A stretch of DNA of 64,000 bases from Trileptium ribeirensis (lineage: Eukaryota > Nematoda > Enoplea > Enoplida > Thoracostomopsidae). Below the pieces are notes generated by a model. The model saw nothing but the letters and a program-made list of their open reading frames with translations. It made no database searches and was not told the origin of the DNA. A program made the translations under genes and the position numbers. The DNA lies in the NCBI GenBank assembly GCA_030248225.1, contig JASANE010000907.1:52203-116202 (forward strand), given 5' to 3'. Positions 15,401-27,400 of the stretch are shown here, in pieces (the stretch's first letter is position 1; the number at the start of each line of letters is the position of its first letter).

Positions 15401-18400
15401 CAATAATATTTGCACTGGTTAGAACTCTATAATACAAAGGTCGCTGAGAATATGCAGGTGGAGCAAGCAATAGATCAATGGAGGTGGCGAAATCACGCGT
15501 GTTCTCAGTGAGGACAGGTGAACACGAAGCTCTAAATTGTACATGATAATGTATACCCTTATTAATTATATTATAATTAATACGATCCTACATCATGCGC
15601 AACTTACGGATAGATATAAACGCAAATCATCCAAGAACCGTTCGGTAAAACTCACTAATAGCGATTCAGTTGGCATTAGAATAAATTATTTGCCAACGAT
15701 TTGCTTTTGTGCACAGCCATTATGTACATACGACAAATATTTGAGCAGCCGGGTTTATTAACAGTTATTGCCTTAAAATTGAAAAGTTCTTCAATTTTGT
15801 AAATAGATCAACCCTGCGTAGTTTGTCAAAGTTGGCACAACCTCTATCGAGTACCGAACCCACAAACATGGCTGGCTTTGTCATAAAAGAAAGTTGGCCC
15901 TAAGTTAGGATACCTTCATTCAGCTCGCATAGATAATCTTATATTTTTCATAGATCTTCATACGAGTTCCACAAATTGCTAAAAAACTAATCCATGCAAC
16001 ACTTACCAGACCGAAGCGACGGGCCAGACAAGGTATTAAAATCAGCCTCGCTGTGCACATAACTGAAATGCCATCACCCTGTTGCCAAAACGTTATACAC
16101 ATCGGTTCAACTGGGAATAACCTACATAGCTCCTCTAAAACACCAGCCTGACAACTTAAATATCATACGATGGTGACCCCAACCAGCGGATAGATAATCG
16201 TAAACACTTCTTTAGCACAACCCTGACGGATGTGGCTAATGCAGACTGCCAACGTTTTACATGGATCTTAAATGATTAAAACGGCAGTGTTACAGGTCTT
16301 GTTTCTGATCAGGTATCATAAAGTTGATGCGCAAAAGTATATCCAGCCCTGCTTTTCAGAAACTACTGCCTCTCAAAAATGCGAAGCAGTTTTAGTTCTG
16401 ATGACAGAGCTGTACGATATTTATTAAAACAATGCCTTCAGAATTCGCACAGCACATGCCCATTACAATGCATTTGAGGAAGCTACGTATGTAGGCCTTA
16501 CCAAAACGATGGGCAATGCTTTCCTGTTCTCTCATGCATAACCCTGTGGGACACCGCATATCAGCCCTGCCAAATTTTATATCCGAAATTGCATCTTAAT
16601 CTTAAGTATTGAATTGTGCTTGAAACTACCCAAAACTCAAGTTTCGGTGGGTTTTCACAAATCTTGCACCGACTGAAAATGCCTAGGCAGATAAGGGACA
16701 ACGAGGGGTTACACCACCGAGGTCGCTGATCTGTGACAGACTGAAATGGAAACCAAGCGCTGCAATGGGCTTGAATCAAAAGCTCAGCACTAGTGAACAA
16801 TCATGGAAAACAAGTTGTAGTTATGAAAATTTCCATTGTTCAGTACGGCCTATCCATTCCAAAATAGCGACTAATCTCGATGGGAAAAAGCATAAATTGC
16901 AAGTCTAATCGTGGTCTCAGGAAAATCGAAAAGAAATTTGTCAATCAAGTATAGGTGCATTAGTTATGACCTGAAATCATAGCTCCGTTCAAAATTTATC
17001 AACGTTGTATGAATTATTACATTGTATTATTATTTCATCCATGATTACTAACGAATTTCCATCAATCTTCTCTCTGTTTCACAAGGATTTAATACTTTTA
17101 ATTTCCGCTTCGTCACTGGATATAAAGACTTTTCCAAAGTAGTGAGTGGTGTGCATTTGGGGGCTCCTGGCAAAAAGACCGTTCACCCGGTGTACGTTCC
17201 CGTGCAAATTTTTGGGCTTCCCGTACTCCCTGTCAAAGTGACTAAAATCAACGTGGCAATTGCAAATATGTACCCTCGCACAAGCAAGCAATTATTTTCA
17301 AAGCATACCTACCTGCTGATGGGTAACCTGAGCCTTTTTCTTTGGTTTACGTCGCGGCATTTGCAATATTAAATTAAATTAGTCGTCAATGCTCGTAAAT
17401 TTATAACCTTCAGATACTTTGGTTCGGATATTTATCACCTTTATTAATGAATTACTTCAAAGTTTCTTTATTAAGATTAAGACTACAAAATATTAAAACA
17501 GTAGTTACTTCATTAAAATACCATAATAGCTTCTCACACAGCGAGTGCAAGCGGAGCAATTGCGCCTAGTCTACGCTCAATGACTATTCTGAGGAGGAGT
17601 TTTACCAACCAAATCGAGTATAATTAGTAGGCCGACACTAACGAAGGCAATGTACAAGCGTTTTCAGCACACTTCAAAAACATTTTTATTTCTCGAATGA
17701 TCAAAAACAAAAAGACTCTGAAGTTACAGTCAAAGCTTTTAAGATAAACTAATATAGTATTTCAAGATTCATTTTTCACTTTGTAATAACCTAGAACATT
17801 CTGTACTGAATGCATCACAAACATAGTATTATCGTGCTCTCGAAAACGAAAAACGTCCAAAATTGTCGAAAACTACTCACTATGTATTTGAAAAAACATT
17901 TTAGCTCGGAAACAGTTTGTTTCAATGATAAAATTCAATGTACAAGAGGGCTACACTTCTATACTCGAAGCTTCTGAGAAGAGCTATAGTACTCGAAACA
18001 ACTGAACCCTGCTCGCTCTTTGTTGCCCTGCTGGTGCGAAGGAATAAGTACTCTGGCATCGCTAGCCTTTCTCACTCGGAAGCACGGCGCCTGGCAGCCC
18101 CCCCCCCACAGGGCAACTTTGGAGATTCAGGACAAGCAAACGTGTATAAATAGAAACAACTGGTTTGGGAATGTTGCTATACTTAGAAATGTTCTTGTCA
18201 GAGCACACAAGCTACTACACGTTGGAAAAAATTTTAACCAATTTAGTCTCAAGAAGACTGCTGAATGAACAATTATACGTGGTTTACAATTCTATATACA
18301 AGAAAATCAGAAACCCAGAATTCGTGCGGGCGGAGACCGTGGACGAGGCGACCTCAGCAGGCGGTCAATTGTGTCTGCAGCAAGAGCCCAGATTTTAGTA

Positions 18401-21400
18401 CAGTGTCTTGCTTTTACAACCCTATGAAGCCATTTTACAACAATAAAGCATCCAGTGCATGATTTAGAAACTTAATTTCTATGTTCATTAGTCCCACGAA
18501 ACAGGATCAGCTCACCAGAGTGCGCTTTAGAGTCATGATGGTGCAATACTGCACAGGCAAATTCATCTCTGATAAGGATTACGCAACCACTACGGCAAAA
18601 CATGAATAACACAGTAATGGGGCATATGCCAGGTCAGAGCAACTAATTAAATTTGATACCAAAAATGCAACCCCCCCCGCCAAACCATAACAGGGAACGT
18701 GTGGCGAGCAAATACAAATGACTACAGACACCTCGGCAAGTATTATCGAACTCTCGCCTTTGAAATTCAACCACAACACAGTAGAAACATCGAAACAAAT
18801 TACTACGAAACGAACAGACCCGGAAACAACATTCGACGATTGCCATATAATCTAGCACATCAGCTCACGGCACAATGACGATAGTCAATGTCTGACCACC
18901 AAGTGAACATCGTTTCATCAGAAATCCACCAACTGGACAAATGACAACTACTAAGCGTCGGAGAACGAATGCTGCCCGTCTCGCTACTACTGTTACGCAG
19001 CTATGGTACTACACACTGGCTTGCTACGCTCAAATGAATACACGCATTATTATTAAACCGCCTCCCAGTCTGAGGCCTTGTGCGCTTCTCAAAGGCGGTG
19101 CCGCTATCATATTATGTACACGGTGCATGTCCTATGAGAGGCGCGGGAACCATGAAGCTTCATCACGAACCAGCTTTCCTATCGATCCGATGCTAGCTAC
19201 ATAGCTAGCTAGCCAAAGACTATTATTGCAAATTTTGCCAGCAGTTGTGTCCTCGGTTGTATGTAGAATATTGTTTCGTTTGCGCAATGCACCCAACATG
19301 TATATCCTTGTTCATCGCATGCGCGGTAAACTACACACATTGTTTCAGACGGCTGCCTAGCAACGCGACTGCCTCTCCCGTAATCGCCATGCTGCGTTGT
19401 GCATAGAAGATAACTAGATAGTCTAGAAAACTACACAAAATCTGTCTACAACTATAAATATAGCCTGTTCACCAACTTGAAAATAGCGATGAGCGTTAGC
19501 AGAATAATATCTACCAAAGAGCAAAACTTTGCCTCAAGATGTAGTAGGAAAATTAAAATGTTCTCAGTCATTGGGTGACAGACTCTGGGACGCCCAATCT
19601 ACAGAGTATTTTCCGAAATGAATTGCACGCCGATTACAGAAAAGGTAGTCGATTGACGGTCGTTAGCAATCAAGATACATTGATAACACAGTTTTCGACG
19701 GTCCGACGTTTAGGGAAGATGGTCTAGGCTGGGGTGTGGGGAGGGGGAGAGGCTTCGAAATTTTCAGGAACTCATAATTATTCCGGATTTGGTTACAATG
19801 TTTTCCTAATTTAAGCCTATTTTAGTGTTATGCTTCCTAATTTGTATTAATTTTTGCTAATTTTTTTTTCAATTTTGTCAATCTTCCCTCAAAATTTCGA
19901 GCCGAAGACGTGCGGATTTGGTTTGATCGGGTAACCTTATGTATGGTTTATAATTTTATTATAGAATCGTTCCCTTAACTGATTTTTTAGTTAACTGAAT
20001 TGATATGATTTATGTGTGTAACTGTAATTGATATGTCTTGATACAGATCGTTATTACTAAATAATTTTGCTAGTAGCAAAGACTAAGACAACTATAATAT
20101 TAGGTTACAATAGTTATTTTAAAACAAAGATATCAGCAATAGACGGCAAGCAAAATATAAAAATATCAAACAATTGACTTACCTTAACTTGAGCTTCAAG
20201 ACCCGAAATTTTCGACAACAGATTATTCCGCTCAACTTGGAGATTGTCAAATTCTTGTCTGAAATATAATGTATATACAGAATTTTCAAATATATACATA
20301 ACTTAAATCTTTAGTTGTGAGACTGTGTTAAAACTGACACAATTACAAGATTCAGTTATCAGGGGATCGTAGCTTACCAGGTTCAGAGAAGAGTCAGTGG
20401 TCAACAAGCGAGCGCCACGTAAAATTAATGATCAAAACGGGGCATCTTTTAACGTAACTTCCGTTTCCTCATAATTCATACGACCAAAAATGGCTTTATT
20501 TCAGACAAACAGCAGCCAGAATTTGGCCGGAAAATTTTTTTCGTAAATTTAATGAAAATATTGCGCACGAATCTGAATATCGATCATATTAAACAAAGTC
20601 TTTCACCACGTTACCACAGAAATAATGCACACTAAGGCCTTATTAGTTGGATTATACGCTCTTGGGAACTAGGCTAATCTGCAAGCCCTACGCCCTACCC
20701 ACTCCTGATATACTTTTTGCAGAGTACTAACCACGGAACCAAAGTAAGAACTGGCTAAACTTTTATGCGTTCTGTTACCATCAAAACTGGCGTCCTCCGC
20801 AAAGCAATACAAGTAAGTCTCTGTGCTAAGCATCGACAAAACTAGTTTTGCTACTTCATGAATCGTCAATTTCTGAGATACGCAGTTTCTTGGCCACAAT
20901 ATCTGGCATCTCCTTTGCCAAGGGGCATAAACCAGGGCCCCTGGTTAAACCTGTTTACACCGAGGGTAAGTTGAATCGGATGCCCCATGGCTTGAACTTG
21001 AGAGCGACGCCGGGGAGCAAAATCTGAAAGTTTCCAAAACTTTCTATTTTTAACGAAAAACGCTAAAATTATTGATATCCGGTCTCAGGAACGCTGCAAG
21101 AACCTCTCTATTAAGATTTGAGTCACAACTTTTTTTTCGAAAATTAATCAGGTTTAACTTCAGAAGGAATTGTACAAAATTTTGTCAATTTTTATGTAAC
21201 TGGTACATATGTTTTTACCGGGAGAGGGGTGGGGGCAACAATATTATCCAACGAAGAATTATATAATTATAGCTTGATCGGTGGCATTTGCATTTAGCAT
21301 TTGCGGTAAAACTTTAGGGATTAACCACAAAGATCCCTCTAATTCAGGCTCATTTCATTTTGCTAGAGTACTAAATATAAAAGTGCATCTTTTCGTTTCG

Positions 21401-24400
21401 AAATCATTCAGTAATTATTCCCGAACTGCTTGGCGAAAAATGACCAACCTCTGCATAACTTAGACCTCACACAGGAAAAGGTATTTTCCGGCAATTTTTT
21501 CATGTCAATATTGTCCAACTCTAAGGGGGACGTCCATCCGATAGTGCACGCACAATTTGATAGGAACCAGAATCAAACGATGCTGTTCGAAGAATACGGA
21601 CAGTGTATTTAAATTCCAGTATACGATATCTTACCAATTTGGTCGTCATGGATCGGACGCAATCTCACACTAACTAAATGCCTAATTCAAATCTCTTCTA
21701 ATAAAAGTTCTTCAAAACATCTTCACAAAAATGTGCTAACGTTAATATCAAACCTGTTTCGCTGAGCCTATTGTGCAACAGCCAAATAGACCTACAGTAC
21801 TCGCCAAAAATGACCGTCGCATTTCTAGCGAGTGGCTCGCTCGAGATTTCGCAACTATTTAAATTAATAGAAAATTCTATTTTTAGAACAAATTTATTTC
21901 GAGCGAGTCGCGAGCTAGCGACAGTCATTTTTGGCGGGTACTGTAAAAATAGCTTCCGTTATTTTCTCTACTACTGAGATTACTGCTTGCAGACGAGACA
22001 AATAAACAACTTTTAAATGCATAGCTAGTTTATTTTAAGGGTCGCTAGGCACCTGGGGTGGGGCTGACATTTTTTACTGCCCCCTGGCGAAAAAACGATT
22101 GTGCCGCTGGCAAAATATTTTGGTCCACTCGGTAAAAATACCCCCAGTATGGTATCATAAAAACCAAACTAATTTTTTTACAAATAACCGTTTCTGACGT
22201 TAATATTTTTAAGTAAAAAACGGTTGAAATGTTGTTTTAACCTTAGACATTTTTGCACAGTTTCTCAGGCCCTTCACTAACAGTTTTAGCGTATTTCGCT
22301 AAACTGAATTTTGAACATTTTTAGATTTCGAAGCCGGTGTCCCTTTGGTTTTGCTCACCACCTGGCAAAATTTTCAGATAACGGATGAAGTCCCGTTTAA
22401 TTGCAACCACTTCTGTAATAACTATCAATTATCCTACCCCCGAGTCGTAATTTCTGCGTAAACTAGATGAAACTGATTACGTACGGCTTCCGCATCATTA
22501 TAGTGGTAAATACCTGAGGTTATCAGTATTATTCCAGCGTTCCTAGTAATTGTATCCAAATAATAATTTGGCGAATGCCACTTTATCTACTTCCAAGACA
22601 TTTTTGTAAGATAATGTAATAACATTTTGGTGTCATTATTACAGACTGGACCTTCCTTAAGATAAAATCTGGTCACTTTTCACACGTTTAGTTCCTCCAA
22701 GCTTTGCAAAGCGTTCATTCAGACACAATCATCGGAAGGAGAACAGTTTACCGTACAACGAAATAAAATATTCGGTTTCGTTTCCTTGAACCACCCGCCG
22801 CCCCTAGCCCAATTGTAAAAACTACAATTCAACAGACTGCAATGAAGCTGTATCAATCCGATATTATACCATCAATCCGATTCCTTGACACTGATCGTGT
22901 GGTACAGTCACGTCAGAAATAAAAATAAACCTTGCCTCGAGAACACTAGTGCGAATCACAATTATAATCTTCGCTTTAGTTGGCACCTCAAATCATTTCT
23001 AGATTTTCTCTTATTTCTGAGCGTGATCTGCAAGGCTGGGTGTTATTAAATCCAATCCCAGGCGAAATGTTAACAGCACATGACTACTTCTTTACGGTGG
23101 TCATTAATGAAGAGAGCTGCCAAACGGGTAGTAAGCTTTGAAACTGAACACACCACCATCAAGTAAATAATATTGTATTATAAATGAGGCAAATGACAAA
23201 AAACTAAGCGTTATTGTTACTGGAACCGAACCCAGTTCAAGCTAAACGTCACTCGCTAGCGTTCGCACACAACACAAGTTCTTAGCGAAAGCCAAATTCT
23301 TGCCCATGTACCAAGAGAAGGACGCAGTCACAACGTTGGGGAGCAGTACCGACACAATTCAGGACTTTGGTGAAAAATTAAGAATCCTAGTTGGTCTTCG
23401 AACTATCACTGAACGACAGTGATATAAACAGCACTTGGCAGTTGATGGCGCCGTTCTTTCTTCTTGATTCGGTACTTCTATAAATCTCATTGTTGGCCTG
23501 GATAGCCAGACAGCTACGGGTTTGAAAACAAAAGCAAATTGCTGCGGAAGAATTCACAAATAGTTACAGAATAACCAGCCACTAAGAAAATAGAGATAGT
23601 ATGAACAGGTGTAATGTCTTTCGGGATGCGACGAAAACCTGCTGCTTTTATTCACAGACTATTCGTAAATTCGTCATGAGCACCTGCCTATTTTAGCTTC
23701 CAGTTCTTGGTATAACTTTTACTTTTTTCTCCGACTCACTGAACAGAAATAGAAAGCAAGAGCGGAACTACAGGCAATTTCTGAGTCGTTTTGAAACCAT
23801 CTGACAGCTTTCCAAGGCATCTCCTAACAGATTCTTTTGCTACTAAAAATCCATCAGCTGAGTGTTATAAAACTGGATCGTACCGCACAATAGATAATGT
23901 GTTTTTGTCATATCAGATAAAATGAGTTCAGCTATAGATTATAATATACTGTATTTCACGTCAATAGAGGTGCACAAAATTGATTAAGCCTGATTTTGAC
24001 TCACAGCTCCAAAAATACAATAAGGAAACCCGTACATATAGGCGGCTTGGACAGGTATGCAAATCTCTTCATAGTGCATTCCAACCATTCAAATACAACA
24101 ATCAGGGTTAAAAATACATTGTAGCTCGCTTGTAATCTCTACAGGTGTTTGTACCCTGACCTTAATATGCTACGTTCTTTTTCACTCGCGGTTACCTTTG
24201 TCATCCATCGCCGAAACGAAAATATGTTCCATCGAGTGACTCTGACTAAATACTAAAATCCAAGCGTATCGTTAGGGGTCTGAATGGATCGTACGGGGAA
24301 GCACCCCGCGGTTGCGCAAAATTACATGGCGCCGCCAAAAACAGTCAAGGCTTTGAATGTGGATTGCAGCATATGGCAAATTTAGTCCAACATGGAAATT

Positions 24401-27400
24401 TTGTGCCACGATACGTCGATCCCATCAAGACCCAAAATTAAGCAGCAATAGCTGGGTGCACACTTTAATTTTTGCCTCCAAGCAAATTGGCATCATCTAG
24501 CAACTGGGATGCAGGCACTCCAGCTGTCGGTGTACTGAAGAGTTGCGGACAGAAATAAAAGCAAATCATTCGTGAGAAAAGTCAGAAAATGTTCCCATCA
24601 TATAATTCACTACAATTCGCGAATAAGCTCTTAAAACAACTGCTATATTTTCTAAAACTTGCATTTATTTCTGTCTCTAACTGTGCAATAGTTATTAATT
24701 ATTCTATTATTTTTTCACTTCCACCAAAATTTTATTTCATTTAAGAAACCCAAATGCGTTAGTAATGTATGGAAATAATTGCGATGACACAATAATTCAT
24801 TTAAATATATTAAATAACATAATGCACTTTAAGATATCGAACGTATCGTTCCCAATGAAATCGAAATCCCAAAAATGTCCTATTTGTTATTATTTTACTA
24901 ATCCAGATCAATTCACATAACTTTTTTCCATACCACTATTAGTAGCTATGTAATTATTGGTCCTGAACAACGGATTTTTATTTGCCATTCGAGGGTTACC
25001 ATTTACATGACAACAATGATCCGATGGAAGATCAACGTTCCGTTATACTGAAAGATACAACTCCAAAGAACGTGAGATCATTGAGTAAGCCACACTAATT
25101 AAATTATAGCTAACAACATAGCACTTCGTCTTAATTTAAGTAACAGCAATAATTACTGACGAAAGTTTCTAACTAGCGCATTTCAAAAAATATCCAAATC
25201 CAAGAAAGATTTTTATCAAAAAGTTTGACACTGTTCCGAGATCAGGTTTTCGCCATTTAACACCTTCAGATATTTGACAACACCAACTGTTCTACGAAGC
25301 GTTGTACTATTAACTATAATATTTGACGTGTGCCGTACGATTATGTAAGTGTTAATCTTCAATAACTTTAGCAACTTTGCTTAAGGCTCTGTTCAATAGC
25401 TATACAAAATATTTCAACGGCTGCTGAACACCTCCTGCAATCCAGCGTTCCGGGTTCGATGGATAGCCACGACCCGACGCCGGTTCAATGGATCCTCGCA
25501 AAACCCAAATAAAATTCAGGACCTGTACGCTTAAAACATGGCTTGCTCACTATCTGACGGGTGGCCTAGCTTAACCTAGGGCGAAATTTAATCAGGTTAC
25601 TACTTGGTTAAAAACGCAAAATCAACGAAATCAATAATCCCAAAAACACCGTACAAAACATTATGGCAGGATATTGTGGCGCATAAGAAAAGTCGAAATC
25701 ATTTACATTACTATGCAGTTTACAGTTACGGATAGAAATAAAATCAAACGCTTCGAGACAAACTAAGAACAATTGAACATCCAAAGAACTGTTGTCAGGC
25801 ATTTCACGAACAGATCGAAGAATGATTTGCTTGTATTTCTGTCTGTAATTAAACCATATTGATACATTCCATAATATATTGATGAACAAAAAATTATTGA
25901 AAAACTACTGCCAATACAAACAGTAATTTGGCACGCCGACAATGGCTTATTACTGCAGCTATACGAGATGCAATATTTTTAGATTTGTCTGCTTGGACCA
26001 TGTTGTATTATCTAGAACCAGGGTCTAAAGATAGACAATGGCTTATTACTGCAGCTATACGAGATGCAATATTTTTAGATTTGTCTGCTTGGACCATGTT
26101 GTATTATCTAGAACCAGGGTCTAAAGATAGACAATGGCTTATTACTGCAGCTATACGAGATGCAATATTTTTAGATTTGTCTGCTTGGACCATGTTGTAT
26201 TATCTAGAACCAGGGTCTAAAGATAGACAATGGCTTATTACTGCAGCTATACGAGATGCAATATTTTTAGATTTGTCTGCTTGGACCATGTTGTATTATC
26301 TAGAACCAGGGTCTAAAGATAGACAATGGCTTATTACTGCAGCTATACGAGATGCAATATTTTTAGATTTGTCTGCTTGGACCATGTTGTATTATCTAGA
26401 ACCAGGGTCTAAAGATAGACAATGGCTTATTACTGCAGCTATACGAGATGCAATATTTTTAGATTTGTCTGCTTGGACCATGTTGTATTATCTAGAACCA
26501 GGGTCTAAAGATAGACAATGGCTTATTACTGCAGCTATACGAGATGCAATATTTTTAGATTTGTCTGCTTGGACCATGTTGTATTATCTAGAACCAGGGT
26601 CTAAAGATAGCCTTTTAGGACTTGGGATACTGCTGAGAACAGTTTTCATGAAGAATACTCTTCAATACTCCAATAGCAGCAAGACTGGTTGCGGTACAAC
26701 AACAACCCCGAAACAGCAGTTCCGTAGAGTAATTAAAAAAACCGGGTAATCATGAGCCAACAAAATTATGACCCAGCTGGCACCAACCGAACCATTATTG
26801 AAATCAGGGAGTTGAGGCTGAAATCCCGAGGACGGGAAAGCAAAAAACTCACTACGTTTAATCCGCAGCAATTCCGAAAATAGAAAACCAGAAAGTCAGA
26901 TACAAGAATGGTAGTTTCCTTTCCACATTGCTCTTGGGATTCGGCTTGTATCAAATATGGCTTGATACGATGGTGTCGCTTCTCTAAAGGGAAATATTGA
27001 CAGTGCCGCCATCCCACAGTTATGGGCTAACAATACAAAGAAGTTAAATTTTAATACCTGACCCACGTTATTTTAGCCTTTATAATCCACGCACTAAATG
27101 ACTCTAGGACCGAGATTGACGTTACCTGCGAAATTTTTTATGTTTCAAAAAATGTTCCAAGACTGTGAGACAATATACACCTACTGCCTTACTCACTATA
27201 TTCTTTGGGGAACACAAATAATAGGCCAGTGAATTGATTAATAACAAAATTACATAACTCACAGCAAATTAATAGGGAATGTCAGAAATGAATTATTTTC
27301 TTAATATACATCATATTTATAATAATTATTAAGTTATTATTTACTTGTATATAATAAGTATAATCTTTAATTTACATAATCATGTTCATAATAATGTCTA

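Noticed and set aside
18165..18398. 77-codon plus-strand frame followed by AATAAA near 18,443
   Set aside because: Looks mildly protein-like and has a polyadenylation hexamer downstream, but there is no homology I can name and it lies in an intron of the opposite-strand gene.
25608..25889. 93-codon minus-strand frame
   Set aside because: It overlaps the MITE at 25,733-25,850, so the frame is accidental.
25928..26749. A 273-residue repeat protein gene on the plus strand
   Set aside because: The frame starts at TTG, not ATG, the open frame follows from a perfect 96-bp tandem array, and no homology or splice context supports it.
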